Source: Bacillota bacterium (lineage in GTDB: Bacteria; Bacillota; Clostridia; Christensenellales; CAG-138). Taken from it: a stretch of DNA of 64,000 nucleotides. Positions within the stretch are counted from its first letter, which is position 1. The number at the start of each line of letters is the position of its first letter. This document shows, piece after piece, positions 45,356 to 54,546 of this stretch. Under the pieces are notes generated by a model. That model was not told where the DNA came from and made no database searches. It worked only from the letters and a program-made list of their open reading frames with translations. A program made the translations under genes and the position numbers. The stretch is from NCBI GenBank assembly GCA_023455425.1, contig JAEYCM010000012.1, positions 62,001 through 126,000 of the forward strand. Direction: 5' to 3'.

Positions 45356-48300
45356 ATGCTTGAAATAAACTGGAACATTTTCAAAGCAAAATTTAATAAT
45401 AAAGAACAAAAAACGTTCGAGAACTTAAGTTACCTTCTATTTTGTGACGAGTTTAATAAGGATACAGGAATCTTTCGCTATAAAAATCAGGCAGGAATAG
45501 AAACAGAGCCAATCGAGCATGATGGAAAAATCATTGGATTCCAAGCTAAATTTTATGAGACTAAAATCAGCGATAACATACCGGATATTAAGAATTCTAT
45601 CAAGAAGGCGAAAGAAAAAAATCCAAATATAAATAAAGTATTATTTTATATTAATCAAGAGTTTTCTGAGAGTACAACCATAGGGCAAAAAGAACCCCGA
45701 TACAAAATTATTATTGAGGAGTTTGCGGCAAGTAAAGGCATCGAAATCGAGTGGAGAGTACCCAGCTATTTTGAAAGACAACTGGCGCTTGAGAAAAACA
45801 TTTCCTTTGGAAAGCATTTTTTTGCTATAGATAAAGGTACCTTTGACCTCGTGCAGGACTTGATTCAGCATACGGAATCTATTCTTGCCCCTATCCGTTC
45901 AGACATAGAATATCAGGGCAATACAATAAAGCTGGACAGATCAGCCATCTTGGCCGGTTTGCAGTCTGCTTTAACCCTAACCGAACCTCCAGTTGTCATT
46001 GTGAGCGGAAAAGGCGGCGTCGGAAAGACCGCGGTAATTAAAGATTTTTATACTCAACTCAAAGAATCGATACCGATTATTATGTTTAAGGCTGCAGAGT
46101 TTAATGTCTCTAATATTAATTGCCTTTTTAATGTTTATGGAGATTTCACATTAGCTGATTTTATATCTGAGTATCAGCGTATAGAAGAAAAATATATTGT
46201 CATTGATTCCGCTGAAAAATTATCCGACATAGAAGATCAGAATCCATTTCAAGAGTTTTTATCTAGACTAATCAACAACAAATGGAAGGTAATATTTACA
46301 ACAAGGTATAGCTATCTTGATGACCTAAAATTTCTGTTAATGGAATTGTACCGGCTATCGTTTACTTCACAAAATATTGAAGAAATCAGTGAAAAAGAAC
46401 TTGCGGAGCTATCCAGCAAGTATTCTTTCAACCTTCCGCAAAATGCAAGACTACTTGAACTGTTGCAGAACCCTTTTTATCTCGCGGAATATTTGAGTGA
46501 ATATAAAAATATAAAAGCCTCAGCAAGCCTTTCGGATTTTAGAAATCTTCTATGGAATAAACATATCGTAAAGTCGGCTTACCGAAAAAATAATATTCAT
46601 ATCAAGAGAGAAGCTTGCTTTTTACAGATTGCTCGGAAGAGAGCCGATGAAGGACAGTTTTTTGTAAACATAGAGAACTATGATAATGAAACGCTACAAT
46701 CTCTTGAAGCGGATGAAATAATCAGATATGATGCAAATGCAGGCGGATACTTTATTACTCATGATATTTATGAAGAATGGGCGCTAGGGAAAATAATCGA
46801 ACGGAACTACGCTTCATTATTAACTTATGAGAGCTTCTTTGCAATATTGGGAAGCAGTTTGCCTATTCGTAGGGCTTTCAGAAACTGGTTGTCCGAAAAG
46901 CTATTTATCAATTATGGAGATATTAAGTTATTAATCGAACACTCCTTTGCCAATGACGCGGTAGCGTCATTCTGGAAAGATGAACTGATTGTTTCTGTTT
47001 TGCTGTCGGAATACTCGCAAGTATTTTTCCAATTATTCAAAACAAAACTTATGGAGGACGAACAGGCACTTTTGGTACGGGTTGTTTTTTTGCTTAGAAT
47101 TGCCTGCAAAGAGATTGCCGATAGTTTTTTGCCCGTGATAGTTACTCAACCAAAAGGCAGCGGATGGTCATATGTAATCGATTTCATCCATAGTCACAAA
47201 GAAACTCTTGGTAACGAACATATATCAACGATTCTTCCCATGCTGGCTGATTGGAATGATAAAAATACTCATGGAAATACAACAAAGAAGGCAAGTCAGA
47301 TTGCTCTGTTCTACTATGAAAACATAGTAGGCCAAGGAGGATTTGGGTATAGATCCGAAGGGAAAATAAAGGAACCACTCATCAGGGTTATACTACAGGG
47401 CTCAGCAGAAATTAGAGAAGAACTGAAACATATTTTCGATGGAATACTTACTAGAAACGAACCTAATCATAAAGATAGAGACTATGAACTGGTCGAAGTA
47501 ATACTGACCTCAATCACCGATAACTATGAAGTCATAAAAATACTTCCTGACTATGTTATTAAGCTGGCGGAACTATTTTGGGTATATAAGCCGAAAAAAG
47601 ATAATAAAGTTTTGAACATTAGGTCATCGGAACTTGAAGAAAATTTTGGCCTCTCCCATAGACCTGATGATTGGTACTTTCCTCCAAGCGCTTTGCAAAC
47701 GCCATTTTACCAGCTTTTAAGGCATGATACCAATATGACGGTAAATTTTATTTTAAAATTTATGAATATGGCAGTCGAAAATTATGTAAAGTCTGAATTC
47801 AAAGACGAAGTGGAAGAAGTTAAAGTTTTTCTCGATAGCGACTGTCAGATTAATCAATACGTCAGTAATAGGTTATGGAATACCTACAGAGGCACTCAGG
47901 TTTCCACACATCTTCTGGAATCGATGCATATGGCCTTGGAAAAATGGCTGCTGGATTACGCCAAATATGGAAAGACTGAGCATCTGGAAGAATGGTGTTA
48001 TTATCTTATAAAAAATTCTTGCTCAGCCTCCATCACTGCTGTAGTCGCCAGCGCTGTCATGGCCTATCCATCTAAGCTGTTCACTATTGCAAAGATTCTT
48101 TTTCGAACCAAGGAATTTTTCTATTATGATACCAAGAGAATAGTACTAGACGAATCCGCTAAGTTAACCTATTCTATTGGACACGGCTTAAATTTTAAAC
48201 GTGATATATATTCGGACGAAAGAATCAAGACCTGCGAAGACAAACACAGGAAGAAAAGATTTGAACAATTGGCCGTAGAATATCAGTTCTTTAGGTCGGA

Positions 48301-50092
48301 AAACGTTAGTGCCGAAGAAGCGGAAGTAAGGCAAAAGGCCTTATGGGAAATATTTGATGTCTATTATAAAGAACTAGAGGGAAAGCCTGAAGATACTGAA
48401 GACAACCAAATATGGAGATTGTGCCTGGCAAGAATGGATCGAAGAAAAATGAATCCGGAATTAGAACAAACAGAGGAAGGAATTTCAATTAACTTTAACC
48501 CACAGCTTGAGCCGGAATTAAAAAAATATAGCGATGAGGCTTTACAGGAATATAACGACGCAAATAAGTATATACCTCTATACTTATGGTCCAGATACAG
48601 ATTCGCTAACGAAAAGGGGAAATATAGCCAGTATCAGCAATACGAAAATAATCCGCGTTTAGTAGTCATAGAACTAAGAGAGATTATGCAAGCTTTAAAA
48701 ATTGGATCTCCAGAAGATTTTCGATTATTTAATCGGTCTATCCCGGCCTATGCCTGCGCAGTCTTGGTCAGGGATTTTAGCAATGAGTTAAGTCGGGAAG
48801 AAATAGAATTTTGTAAAGATATACTTATAGAATATTCCGCATCGCCGTTTCATGCGAGTCGCTATGTATATCAAGCTTTAGACGGAATAGAGCCCGCCAT
48901 TAGTTCTTTATCTTACCTACTTAAATTTTTTTCTACAGAAAGGGAAGAGTTCGAAGGTATTAAAGGCCTGATGTTATTCTTGCTTTTTGTGCATGGAAAG
49001 ATTCCTGAATTTACCACTCGAGCCATCTTGCAAAATTTATGGGATATCAGTTTTGAAGATGCGCATTCCCTCTTTTTAGGATACATGTTCCTCAAGCCAA
49101 AATACGACAAGTTAGCGAAGAAATTGCAAGAAGATAATTATAAGAAACATATTTATGAAATTTCCGATAATCAAATTCTTGAGGTGTTTGGCGAGCAATA
49201 CGAAAGTGAAATCAAAAAGATTATTTCGAATGATATTAAGTATGTCGATATTCCAAATGCACAAAACAAGAACTTGAGAATGTTGACCCGGGCATTTGAG
49301 TCGTTGCCACCAGGCACAAAGCATCCAGAACATATTAATTTTGTTTCAGAGATATTTCCGATCTTCGCCCAGAGAGTTTTTAAACGCGACAGGCATAACG
49401 ATGACGAAGAAAAATTTGACTATACAATAAAAAACGAATTTCTAGATAAGTTTGCTGCCTTTGTCTTAACCGCAGATAAAGATATGATAGAAACATATCT
49501 TCAGCCGTTTATTGAAAACTTTAAAGTATCGGATGATACGGTGCGGTTCTTTCAATCTTTTATTTTTGCTGAAGATAGATTGAACAGATACGAAGAATTT
49601 TGGCATACATGGCATCTATTTTATGGAAAAATTAAGGATATCTGCACAGCGAAAAGTTATTATCATGATACCAAAGAAACTATTTATAATTATCTACTGG
49701 CATGGCCATATTGGAAGAACACTGCACGAGAATGGCACTCTTTAAAAGAACGAGAGAAAATTTTTTATAAAAAGGCCTCCGAGGATATGGGCCATTTCCC
49801 GCCCGTATTATATTCTATATCTAAAGTCCTTAACGATATCGGGAGCAACTTCATAGAAGACGGGATATTATGGCTGAGTGAAATAATAAACAAGAATAAT
49901 AATTTGCTGACTGAGGAGCTTGAAGTAAATACCATTTATTATCTTGAATGCATCGCACGTAAATACATTCTTGCGAACCGTCAAAAAACCAAAACAATGC
50001 CGCAGATGAAAAAGGCACTCATTAGTATTTTGAACTTTTTGGTGGAGAGAGGCTCGGCGACTGGGTATTTATTACGTGAAAATATTTTATAA
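45356..50092 (+). CDS. PD-(D/E)XK nuclease-STAND NTPase, Avs-like
   Basis: A 1578-residue protein with three parts. Residues about 15-130 resemble an Mrr/Cap4-like PD-(D/E)XK nuclease: FENLSYLLF helix, then E54 and Q63-A-K65 in IEHDGKIIGFQAKFYE. Residues about 205-420 are a STAND-type P-loop ATPase: Walker A VSGKGGVGKTAV near 216, Walker B KYIVIDSAEKL near 282, and an arginine in FTTRYS near 315. The remaining 1100 residues are alpha-helical repeat material without recognisable motifs, as expected for a sensor. This layout matches antiviral STAND proteins of the Avs kind that recognise phage proteins and cleave DNA. ATCAGGAGAT precedes the ATG. Exact Avs class is undetermined. Confidence 0.78.
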   Translation: MLEINWNIFKAKFNNKEQKTFENLSYLLFCDEFNKDTGIFRYKNQAGIETEPIEHDGKIIGFQAKFYETKISDNIPDIKNSIKKAKEKNPNINKVLFYINQEFSESTTIGQKEPRYKIIIEEFAASKGIEIEWRVPSYFERQLALEKNISFGKHFFAIDKGTFDLVQDLIQHTESILAPIRSDIEYQGNTIKLDRSAILAGLQSALTLTEPPVVIVSGKGGVGKTAVIKDFYTQLKESIPIIMFKAAEFNVSNINCLFNVYGDFTLADFISEYQRIEEKYIVIDSAEKLSDIEDQNPFQEFLSRLINNKWKVIFTTRYSYLDDLKFLLMELYRLSFTSQNIEEISEKELAELSSKYSFNLPQNARLLELLQNPFYLAEYLSEYKNIKASASLSDFRNLLWNKHIVKSAYRKNNIHIKREACFLQIARKRADEGQFFVNIENYDNETLQSLEADEIIRYDANAGGYFITHDIYEEWALGKIIERNYASLLTYESFFAILGSSLPIRRAFRNWLSEKLFINYGDIKLLIEHSFANDAVASFWKDELIVSVLLSEYSQVFFQLFKTKLMEDEQALLVRVVFLLRIACKEIADSFLPVIVTQPKGSGWSYVIDFIHSHKETLGNEHISTILPMLADWNDKNTHGNTTKKASQIALFYYENIVGQGGFGYRSEGKIKEPLIRVILQGSAEIREELKHIFDGILTRNEPNHKDRDYELVEVILTSITDNYEVIKILPDYVIKLAELFWVYKPKKDNKVLNIRSSELEENFGLSHRPDDWYFPPSALQTPFYQLLRHDTNMTVNFILKFMNMAVENYVKSEFKDEVEEVKVFLDSDCQINQYVSNRLWNTYRGTQVSTHLLESMHMALEKWLLDYAKYGKTEHLEEWCYYLIKNSCSASITAVVASAVMAYPSKLFTIAKILFRTKEFFYYDTKRIVLDESAKLTYSIGHGLNFKRDIYSDERIKTCEDKHRKKRFEQLAVEYQFFRSENVSAEEAEVRQKALWEIFDVYYKELEGKPEDTEDNQIWRLCLARMDRRKMNPELEQTEEGISINFNPQLEPELKKYSDEALQEYNDANKYIPLYLWSRYRFANEKGKYSQYQQYENNPRLVVIELREIMQALKIGSPEDFRLFNRSIPAYACAVLVRDFSNELSREEIEFCKDILIEYSASPFHASRYVYQALDGIEPAISSLSYLLKFFSTEREEFEGIKGLMLFLLFVHGKIPEFTTRAILQNLWDISFEDAHSLFLGYMFLKPKYDKLAKKLQEDNYKKHIYEISDNQILEVFGEQYESEIKKIISNDIKYVDIPNAQNKNLRMLTRAFESLPPGTKHPEHINFVSEIFPIFAQRVFKRDRHNDDEEKFDYTIKNEFLDKFAAFVLTADKDMIETYLQPFIENFKVSDDTVRFFQSFIFAEDRLNRYEEFWHTWHLFYGKIKDICTAKSYYHDTKETIYNYLLAWPYWKNTAREWHSLKEREKIFYKKASEDMGHFPPVLYSISKVLNDIGSNFIEDGILWLSEIINKNNNLLTEELEVNTIYYLECIARKYILANRQKTKTMPQMKKALISILNFLVERGSATGYLLRENIL

Positions 50093-50220
50093 TAACTTAC
50101 AAATATCTGCCGCTAAGGGGATACCAGAGGGGTACGACATCCTTTTTGTATCCTCAACGCACGTTGAGACGATAATAATGATGACGAATTGTGGTCGAGA
50201 CAAAAAATAATGGGGTTCAA

Positions 50221-50297
50221 CCACAAGATGTTGTGGTTTTGGACCGAAAATGAGCAAAAATCAAGGCCAAAAATATGCAAATTTTGGCCCATTTTTT
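50221..50297 (+). terminator. Tandem terminators after the STAND gene
   Basis: CCACAA/TTGTGG (50221-50236, GATG loop) is followed by TTTT, and GGCCAAAA/TTTTGGCC (50265-50289) by CATTTTTT. Both read on the plus strand, about 130-200 bases after the STAND stop. Confidence 0.65.
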
Positions 50298-50427
50298 GGC
50301 TATTTTTATAGATGACAAAGGTCGTTGGAGAGAGGGGGACCTCCATAGTCATAATTTTATACAGTATTGGGTTAGCAATTACTGATTTCTCTGTTGTTGT
50401 TTTAGGTCATTTCGATGTATTAATCAA

Positions 50428-50682
50428 GGGGGATATTGCTCAGCTGGTAGAGTTTGCAGCACCATCTGCATCCTAGGTAGGCACCGAGATGGAACCTTAA
50501 TCGAACTGAAAGAATATGGGGCACTGGCACGGCTGGTAGAGCATGCGATACCTTCTGCATTTCCAGACAAGACGCAAAATGTAACTTTTAACTGAACTAG
50601 AAGAATATAGGGCGCGCCCGCTTATTATGCCGGGTTTCCATATTCAGTTGTTTAAGGTGGTTCAAATCCCGTAAGTCAGTTT
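50428..50682 (+). pseudogene. Tandem degenerate tRNA-like repeats
   Basis: Three decayed units of about 75-90 bases. Unit 1 (50428-50517) starts GGGGATATTGCTCAGCTGG with a D-arm-like GCTCAGCTGGTAGAG; unit 2 (50518-50608) repeats GGCTGGTAGAGC and TTCTGCATTT; both end in GAATAT preceded by AACTGAA/TGAACTA. Unit 3 (50609-50682) keeps a T-arm-like GGTTCAAATCCCGT. None can form a full cloverleaf with a matching acceptor stem. The 5' end is closest to tRNA-Ala or tRNA-Ile. They look like relics of a tRNA array. Confidence 0.5.
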
Positions 50683-51286
50683 CGTTTATTAGAAAAACAC
50701 AATGAGTTAACTTGAATTGATGAAGAATGCGATGGAGCAATCTAGTACTGACGTGGAAAGAATTTCTTTATGATAAGCGGATTGATGATGCTAACAAATA
50801 GCCCGGCTTGTTTGAGCTCGCGTTACGATAATTTGCTTGCGGCTTTTCTTAAAGCAAAAGCGGGTTGATAAAGTAAACTATGCCCATCAAATAGAATAAT
50901 ACATGATCTTTGCTAGGCTTATACAACAGCTTTTTTATAGTTTAATGCATCAAAGTAGCCCTTTCTCGGATTTTGCCCATTTTCATATTCTCAAAAGTCT
51001 TTTCACAGGTGGCTCATACCGACGTGTTTGGTTTGTAAAAATTCAATAAAGCAAATTATTATGGTTCGAGTGGAATGCAAAAGGCTGCCAATAACTGAAC
51101 TGCCGGGTTACTGGAGTGTCGAACGCTATATTCGGCGATGCTCTTGGCTATCTGTGGATGCTGCATCAGATGCATAAAGAAGTAAGTTAGGAGAACGCAC
51201 ACGGCTTTAGGAGAAAAAAGTGACAATTTGTAATTGCGCATTATGGATGTGATACGAAACAAATAGTGCCATCTTTTTGCTTTAAC

Positions 51287-51316
51287 TTGACAAATAAGAA
51301 TTCCTGTTCATAATAT
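51287..51316 (+). promoter_or_regulatory. Promoter of the tetR gene at 51351
   Basis: TTGACA (51287-51292), an 18-base spacer and TAATAT (51311-51316) form a good promoter directly upstream. Confidence 0.7.
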
Positions 51317-51331
51317 TAAATATATATTCAA

Positions 51332-51345
51332 TGAACTGGAGTTCA
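51332..51345. promoter_or_regulatory. Palindromic operator overlapping the tetR ribosome site
   Basis: TGAACTGGAGTTCA is a perfect 14-bp palindrome between the promoter and the ATG. Its centre supplies the GGAG ribosome site. Bound repressor would cover the early transcribed region, fitting autoregulation. Confidence 0.55.
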
Positions 51346-51350
51346 ATATT

Positions 51351-51932
51351 ATGGGCGTTCGTGAAGAACAAAGAGAAAAGCGGCGGGAAGAAATTCTTGC
51401 GGCCGGACTTGATCTGTTTATCCGCAAGGGATATGCCGCAACAAAAATCAGCGATATTGCAGAGCGTGTCGGTATGAGTGTGGGGCTTTTGTTTCATTAT
51501 TTTGAATCGAAAGAAAAGCTGTATGAAGAGCTGATAAAAGTCGGTATTTCAGCTCCAATGAGCGTTATGGATTCCCCCGGTACAGAGCCGCTGCAGCTTT
51601 TTGAGCGCGCCGCAGAACGGATTTTTTATTATATAAAAGCCAAACCGTTTGCCGCAAAAATGTTTGTGCTGATGAGTCAGGCTTTTTATAACGAAGCGGC
51701 GCCGCAAAGTATCAAAGAGTTGTTATCAAACTTTGATATTTACGCGCTGACCACCCGGTCAATTCAACAAGGTCAGGCAAACGGCACAATTCGCGACGGT
51801 GATCCATACGCACTGGCAATTGCTTATTGGTGCGCCATCCAGGGCATCGCAGAGTGGATGGCACTAAATCCCGATGCTCCCTGTCCGGAGAGCAATTGGA
51901 TTACAGATATTATCAGGAGGAAATCCGAATGA
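51351..51932 (+). CDS. TetR/AcrR family regulator
   Basis: A 193-residue regulator. The N-terminal helix-turn-helix (about 10-55) reads REEILAAGLDLFIRKGYAATKISDIAERVGMS, then LFHYFESKEKLYEEL, the TetR signature. The C-terminal part is a helical ligand-binding domain without a recognisable ligand. It overlaps a truncated frame at its stop (ATGA). It probably controls itself through the 14-bp palindrome and perhaps the membrane-protein genes downstream. Confidence 0.9.
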   Translation: MGVREEQREKRREEILAAGLDLFIRKGYAATKISDIAERVGMSVGLLFHYFESKEKLYEELIKVGISAPMSVMDSPGTEPLQLFERAAERIFYYIKAKPFAAKMFVLMSQAFYNEAAPQSIKELLSNFDIYALTTRSIQQGQANGTIRDGDPYALAIAYWCAIQGIAEWMALNPDAPCPESNWITDIIRRKSE

Positions 51933-51988
51933 AAAAAGTACTTATTGTGGGTGCGGGGAATATTCAGCTGCTTAAATTTGCGAAGTGA
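51929..51988 (+). pseudogene. Truncated gene start after tetR
   Basis: Behind a strong CAGGAGG site, ATG overlaps the tetR stop and encodes MKKVLIVGAGNIQLLKFAK, then TGA. The KKVLIVGAGNIQL start is that of a Rossmann or ATP-grasp type enzyme, but it ends after 19 codons. It is best read as a deletion remnant of a gene once co-transcribed with tetR. Confidence 0.55.
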
Positions 51989-52008
51989 GATAGTAGCTTC
52001 GGTTAAAA

Positions 52009-52581
52009 ATGGAGGATGGATATGAGGGGTTGTTCGTTAAAAAAGCAACATTGGGGAAAGCTTTACTGTTTACTACTATTTTTACGGCATTTTTTGTTCT
52101 GATAAATTTTACGGAAGTTGGCGTAGCGGGCCTGCTGAAAATCACAAATGGCGCTAGCATTCTTGATTTTAGGTTTGGATATTCAGCAGCCGAAGCCCAC
52201 GATATGTTAACGACTTTAGGAGAACAAGGGCGGTCTTTTTATCTTCAAAAGATTATTCCCATTGATTTTCCGTTTCCGCTTGCATCCATGCTATGTTATG
52301 CCGGCTGGATCGCACTGGTAAAGCATACTGTGCCACAGAGCAAAGCCAAAAATTTACTAATTATCCCATTTTTGGAAATGCTCTTTAATTGGATGGAAAA
52401 TTTTGGGATCATTTTTATGTTAACCGGATATCCCGATATACCCGTACAGGCGGTTACCATGGCCAGTATATCGGGTGTTTTAAAAGCCTTGTTCACGCTG
52501 GGCAGCCTATTTGCGATCCTTGTTTTGTTGACGGGCTATCTGCTAAAAACAAGGCAAAGAGCGCAAGAAGAACAAATCTGA
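52009..52581 (+). CDS. Membrane protein of unknown function
   Basis: A 190-residue protein with four predicted membrane segments: ALLFTTIFTAFFVLINF, FPLASMLCYAGWIALV, NLLIIPFLEMLFNWMENFGIIFML and LFTLGSLFAILVLLTGYLL. Between the first two lies a soluble loop (about 45-85). I recognise no family; the four-helix layout with NWMEN in helix 3 is like small uncharacterised Firmicute membrane proteins. The start is uncertain: the ATG at 52009 lacks a clear ribosome site. Confidence 0.55.
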   Translation: MEDGYEGLFVKKATLGKALLFTTIFTAFFVLINFTEVGVAGLLKITNGASILDFRFGYSAAEAHDMLTTLGEQGRSFYLQKIIPIDFPFPLASMLCYAGWIALVKHTVPQSKAKNLLIIPFLEMLFNWMENFGIIFMLTGYPDIPVQAVTMASISGVLKALFTLGSLFAILVLLTGYLLKTRQRAQEEQI

Positions 52582-52679
52582 CATCGAACAGGATACCTTA
52601 GATGCATCCAAAACCCATATGACTATTCAAATCATAGTCAAATAGAACCGTTGATTAATTATATAAAGAGGATAAAGCA

Positions 52680-53150
52680 ATGGGGCATCCGGGCTTTTCA
52701 TACGTGGGGCTGATTTTCTTGCTGATGTTGATAATTCCTAATCTACTATGGATAAGACATCGGCCGAAGGATTATGATTTTCAAAATGAAAACAAGATCC
52801 TACGGGTCTTTGAGCGTGCCGGTCAGGTTCTTGTTACCTGTACAGCGCTCATTTTTTCGGACTTTAATCTTAGTCCCTGGTCAGTATGGACGCTGTGGCT
52901 TATTGCCGCAGTGGTACTAATGCTCATGTATGAGGGCTGGTGGGTTAGATATTTCAAAAGCCCAAAGACACTGGCGGACTTTTACAGCAGTTTTTGCGGT
53001 ATTCCTGTAGCCGGTGCGACACTGCCTGTTGTTGCGTTTTTGCTGCTTGGCATATATGGGAGAGTAGTCTGGCTTCTGGTTTCTGTAGTGATTTTGGGGA
53101 TCGGGCATATCGGCATTCACCTACGGCACCGCGAGGAAATTAACGAATAA
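52680..53150 (+). CDS. Membrane protein of unknown function
   Basis: A 156-residue protein with four membrane segments: YVGLIFLLMLIIPNLLWI, VLVTCTALIFSDF, WTLWLIAAVVLMLMYEGWW, then a C-terminal pair (AGATLPVVAFLLLGIYG, VVWLLVSVVILGIGHIGIHL). The ending HIGIHLRHREE recurs in small uncharacterised Clostridia proteins. AAAGAGG lies upstream of the ATG. It probably shares a transcript with the preceding membrane protein. No function can be assigned. Confidence 0.6.
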   Translation: MGHPGFSYVGLIFLLMLIIPNLLWIRHRPKDYDFQNENKILRVFERAGQVLVTCTALIFSDFNLSPWSVWTLWLIAAVVLMLMYEGWWVRYFKSPKTLADFYSSFCGIPVAGATLPVVAFLLLGIYGRVVWLLVSVVILGIGHIGIHLRHREEINE

Positions 53151-53231
53151 ATCCCAATTTGTAATACAACTTAGGCTTCGGATAATCTATATAATCAGAA
53201 ACAATTTTGAATTTGGAGATAAGGTGAGCAC

Positions 53232-53305
53232 ATGAAAAAAGGTATTTGACAATATTTCTTTTAGCTGTGAAAGTTATTGTGGTTCTGTGGCCTGGGGTTA
53301 ACTGA
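53232..53305 (+). pseudogene. Frameshifted short hydrophobic ORF remnant
   Basis: ATGAAAAAAGG runs into a stop after five codons; adding one A to the run gives MKKRYLTIFLLAVKVIVVLW and a few more residues, a signal-peptide-like start. The rest of the 319-base gap (53151-53469) holds no gene. It is probably a decayed exported protein or lipoprotein start. Confidence 0.3.
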
Positions 53306-53469
53306 GAGGGTATGCGACCGCGGCGACATCAGCGGCAACCTGCAAAGACGGTTTCGGGACAACGAAATCGCTTAGAAGCCCTATACAAATAAACCCCTTC
53401 GTATAAATCTATCGCTCTTTTTATTGCAATCTTCTTTAGTGCAAATATTAATAAAGGGTTGGAGAAACT

Positions 53470-54546
53470 ATGAAAAGGACAATTTGTATTCTGTTGACCG
53501 CACTCCTGGGCATATCCCTGTTGGCCGGCTGTGGGGCAAGCAACGAAGTTTCTGCGCTTACGCCGTTAGCAGACAGTCCCGCACCTTCTGCCCAAATAAG
53601 CGGTACGGCCGAGACCACGACTCCGGCAAAAGCTACTCCCACGGCGACGCCAAAAGGTACACCCGCCCCGGCGCCGGGCGTGGGTTCCACCGTGTACATG
53701 ACCACGGATATCACGCCTGAGCGCCTGATGGCCATTTATAAAGCGCTAAATCGCGAAGCGGCCGGCAATGTGGCGGTCAAGATCAGCACCGGAGAGCCGG
53801 GCGGCAAAAACTACCTTGCGCCCGATCTAATCAAGGACCTTGTCCAGTCGGTAGACGGCACAATCGTGGAATGCAATACGGCTTACGGAGGACGACGCGG
53901 GAATAACGCAATGCATATGCAGGCTGCGGAGGATCACGGATATACGGCGATCGCGGAAGTCGATATTATGGATGCGGAAGGCTTTATCAGCCTGCCGGTG
54001 ACAAACGGAAAGCACCTGACGGAGGATCAGGTGGGTTCTCATTTGGAGAACTACGATTTTGTAATCGTATTGTCTCACTTTAAAGGCCACGCCATGGGCG
54101 GCTTCGGCGGTGCGCTCAAGAATATCTCCATCGGTATCGCATCCTCTGTCGGGAAAAGCCTGATCCACAGCGCCGGGAAATCGACCATCGGCATCAGCGC
54201 AAGCACTCCGCAGAATGATTTTCTGGAATCCATGGCGGAAGCGGCAAAAGCCGTGGCCGACTATGAAGGCGAACATATCCTCTACATCAACGTAATGAAT
54301 AAGCTTTCCGTGGACTGCGACTGCGCCTCGCACCCTGCCGCCCCAACGATGGCGGATATCGGTATCTTAGCATCTTTGGACCCTGTGGCCCTGGATCAGG
54401 CATGCGTTGACCTTGTATATGCGGCTCCCGACGGACAAGACCTGATCAGAAGAATGGAATCAAAGAACGGCGAACATATCCTGGAGCATGCGGCGCAAAT
54501 CGGCCTGGGCAGCCGTACCTATCAATTGGTAAGCATCGATGGCTGA
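53470..54546 (+). CDS. DUF362 domain lipoprotein
   Basis: A 358-residue protein with a lipoprotein signal (KRTICILLTALLGISLLAGC, lipobox LLAGC at Cys21), a Ser/Thr/Pro/Ala-rich linker to about residue 75, and a DUF362 domain (VAVKISTGEPGGKNYLAPDLIKDLV, then FKGHAMGGFGGALKNISIG and the cysteine cluster DCDCASHP). DUF362 proteins are uncharacterised and often sit with ferredoxin-like or membrane proteins. It should be anchored outside the membrane. GGGTTGGAG precedes the ATG. Its 3' end overlaps the permease gene by 8 bases, so the two are coupled. Confidence 0.82.
   Translation: MKRTICILLTALLGISLLAGCGASNEVSALTPLADSPAPSAQISGTAETTTPAKATPTATPKGTPAPAPGVGSTVYMTTDITPERLMAIYKALNREAAGNVAVKISTGEPGGKNYLAPDLIKDLVQSVDGTIVECNTAYGGRRGNNAMHMQAAEDHGYTAIAEVDIMDAEGFISLPVTNGKHLTEDQVGSHLENYDFVIVLSHFKGHAMGGFGGALKNISIGIASSVGKSLIHSAGKSTIGISASTPQNDFLESMAEAAKAVADYEGEHILYINVMNKLSVDCDCASHPAAPTMADIGILASLDPVALDQACVDLVYAAPDGQDLIRRMESKNGEHILEHAAQIGLGSRTYQLVSIDG

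Larger units (their letters stand above)
50093..51286. other. Gene-poor stretch between the defence cluster and the TetR gene
   Basis: About 1.2 kb without a supportable gene. It starts with two hairpin terminators, continues with tandem degenerate tRNA-like repeats at 50428-50682, and ends with A+T-rich filler. Short frames here, including an 80-codon one on the minus strand at 50113-50352, have no start signals or recognisable product. Confidence 0.5.

Noticed and set aside
50113..50352. 80-codon minus-strand frame
   Set aside because: No ribosome site, and it spans two plus-strand terminator hairpins; composition is not protein-like.
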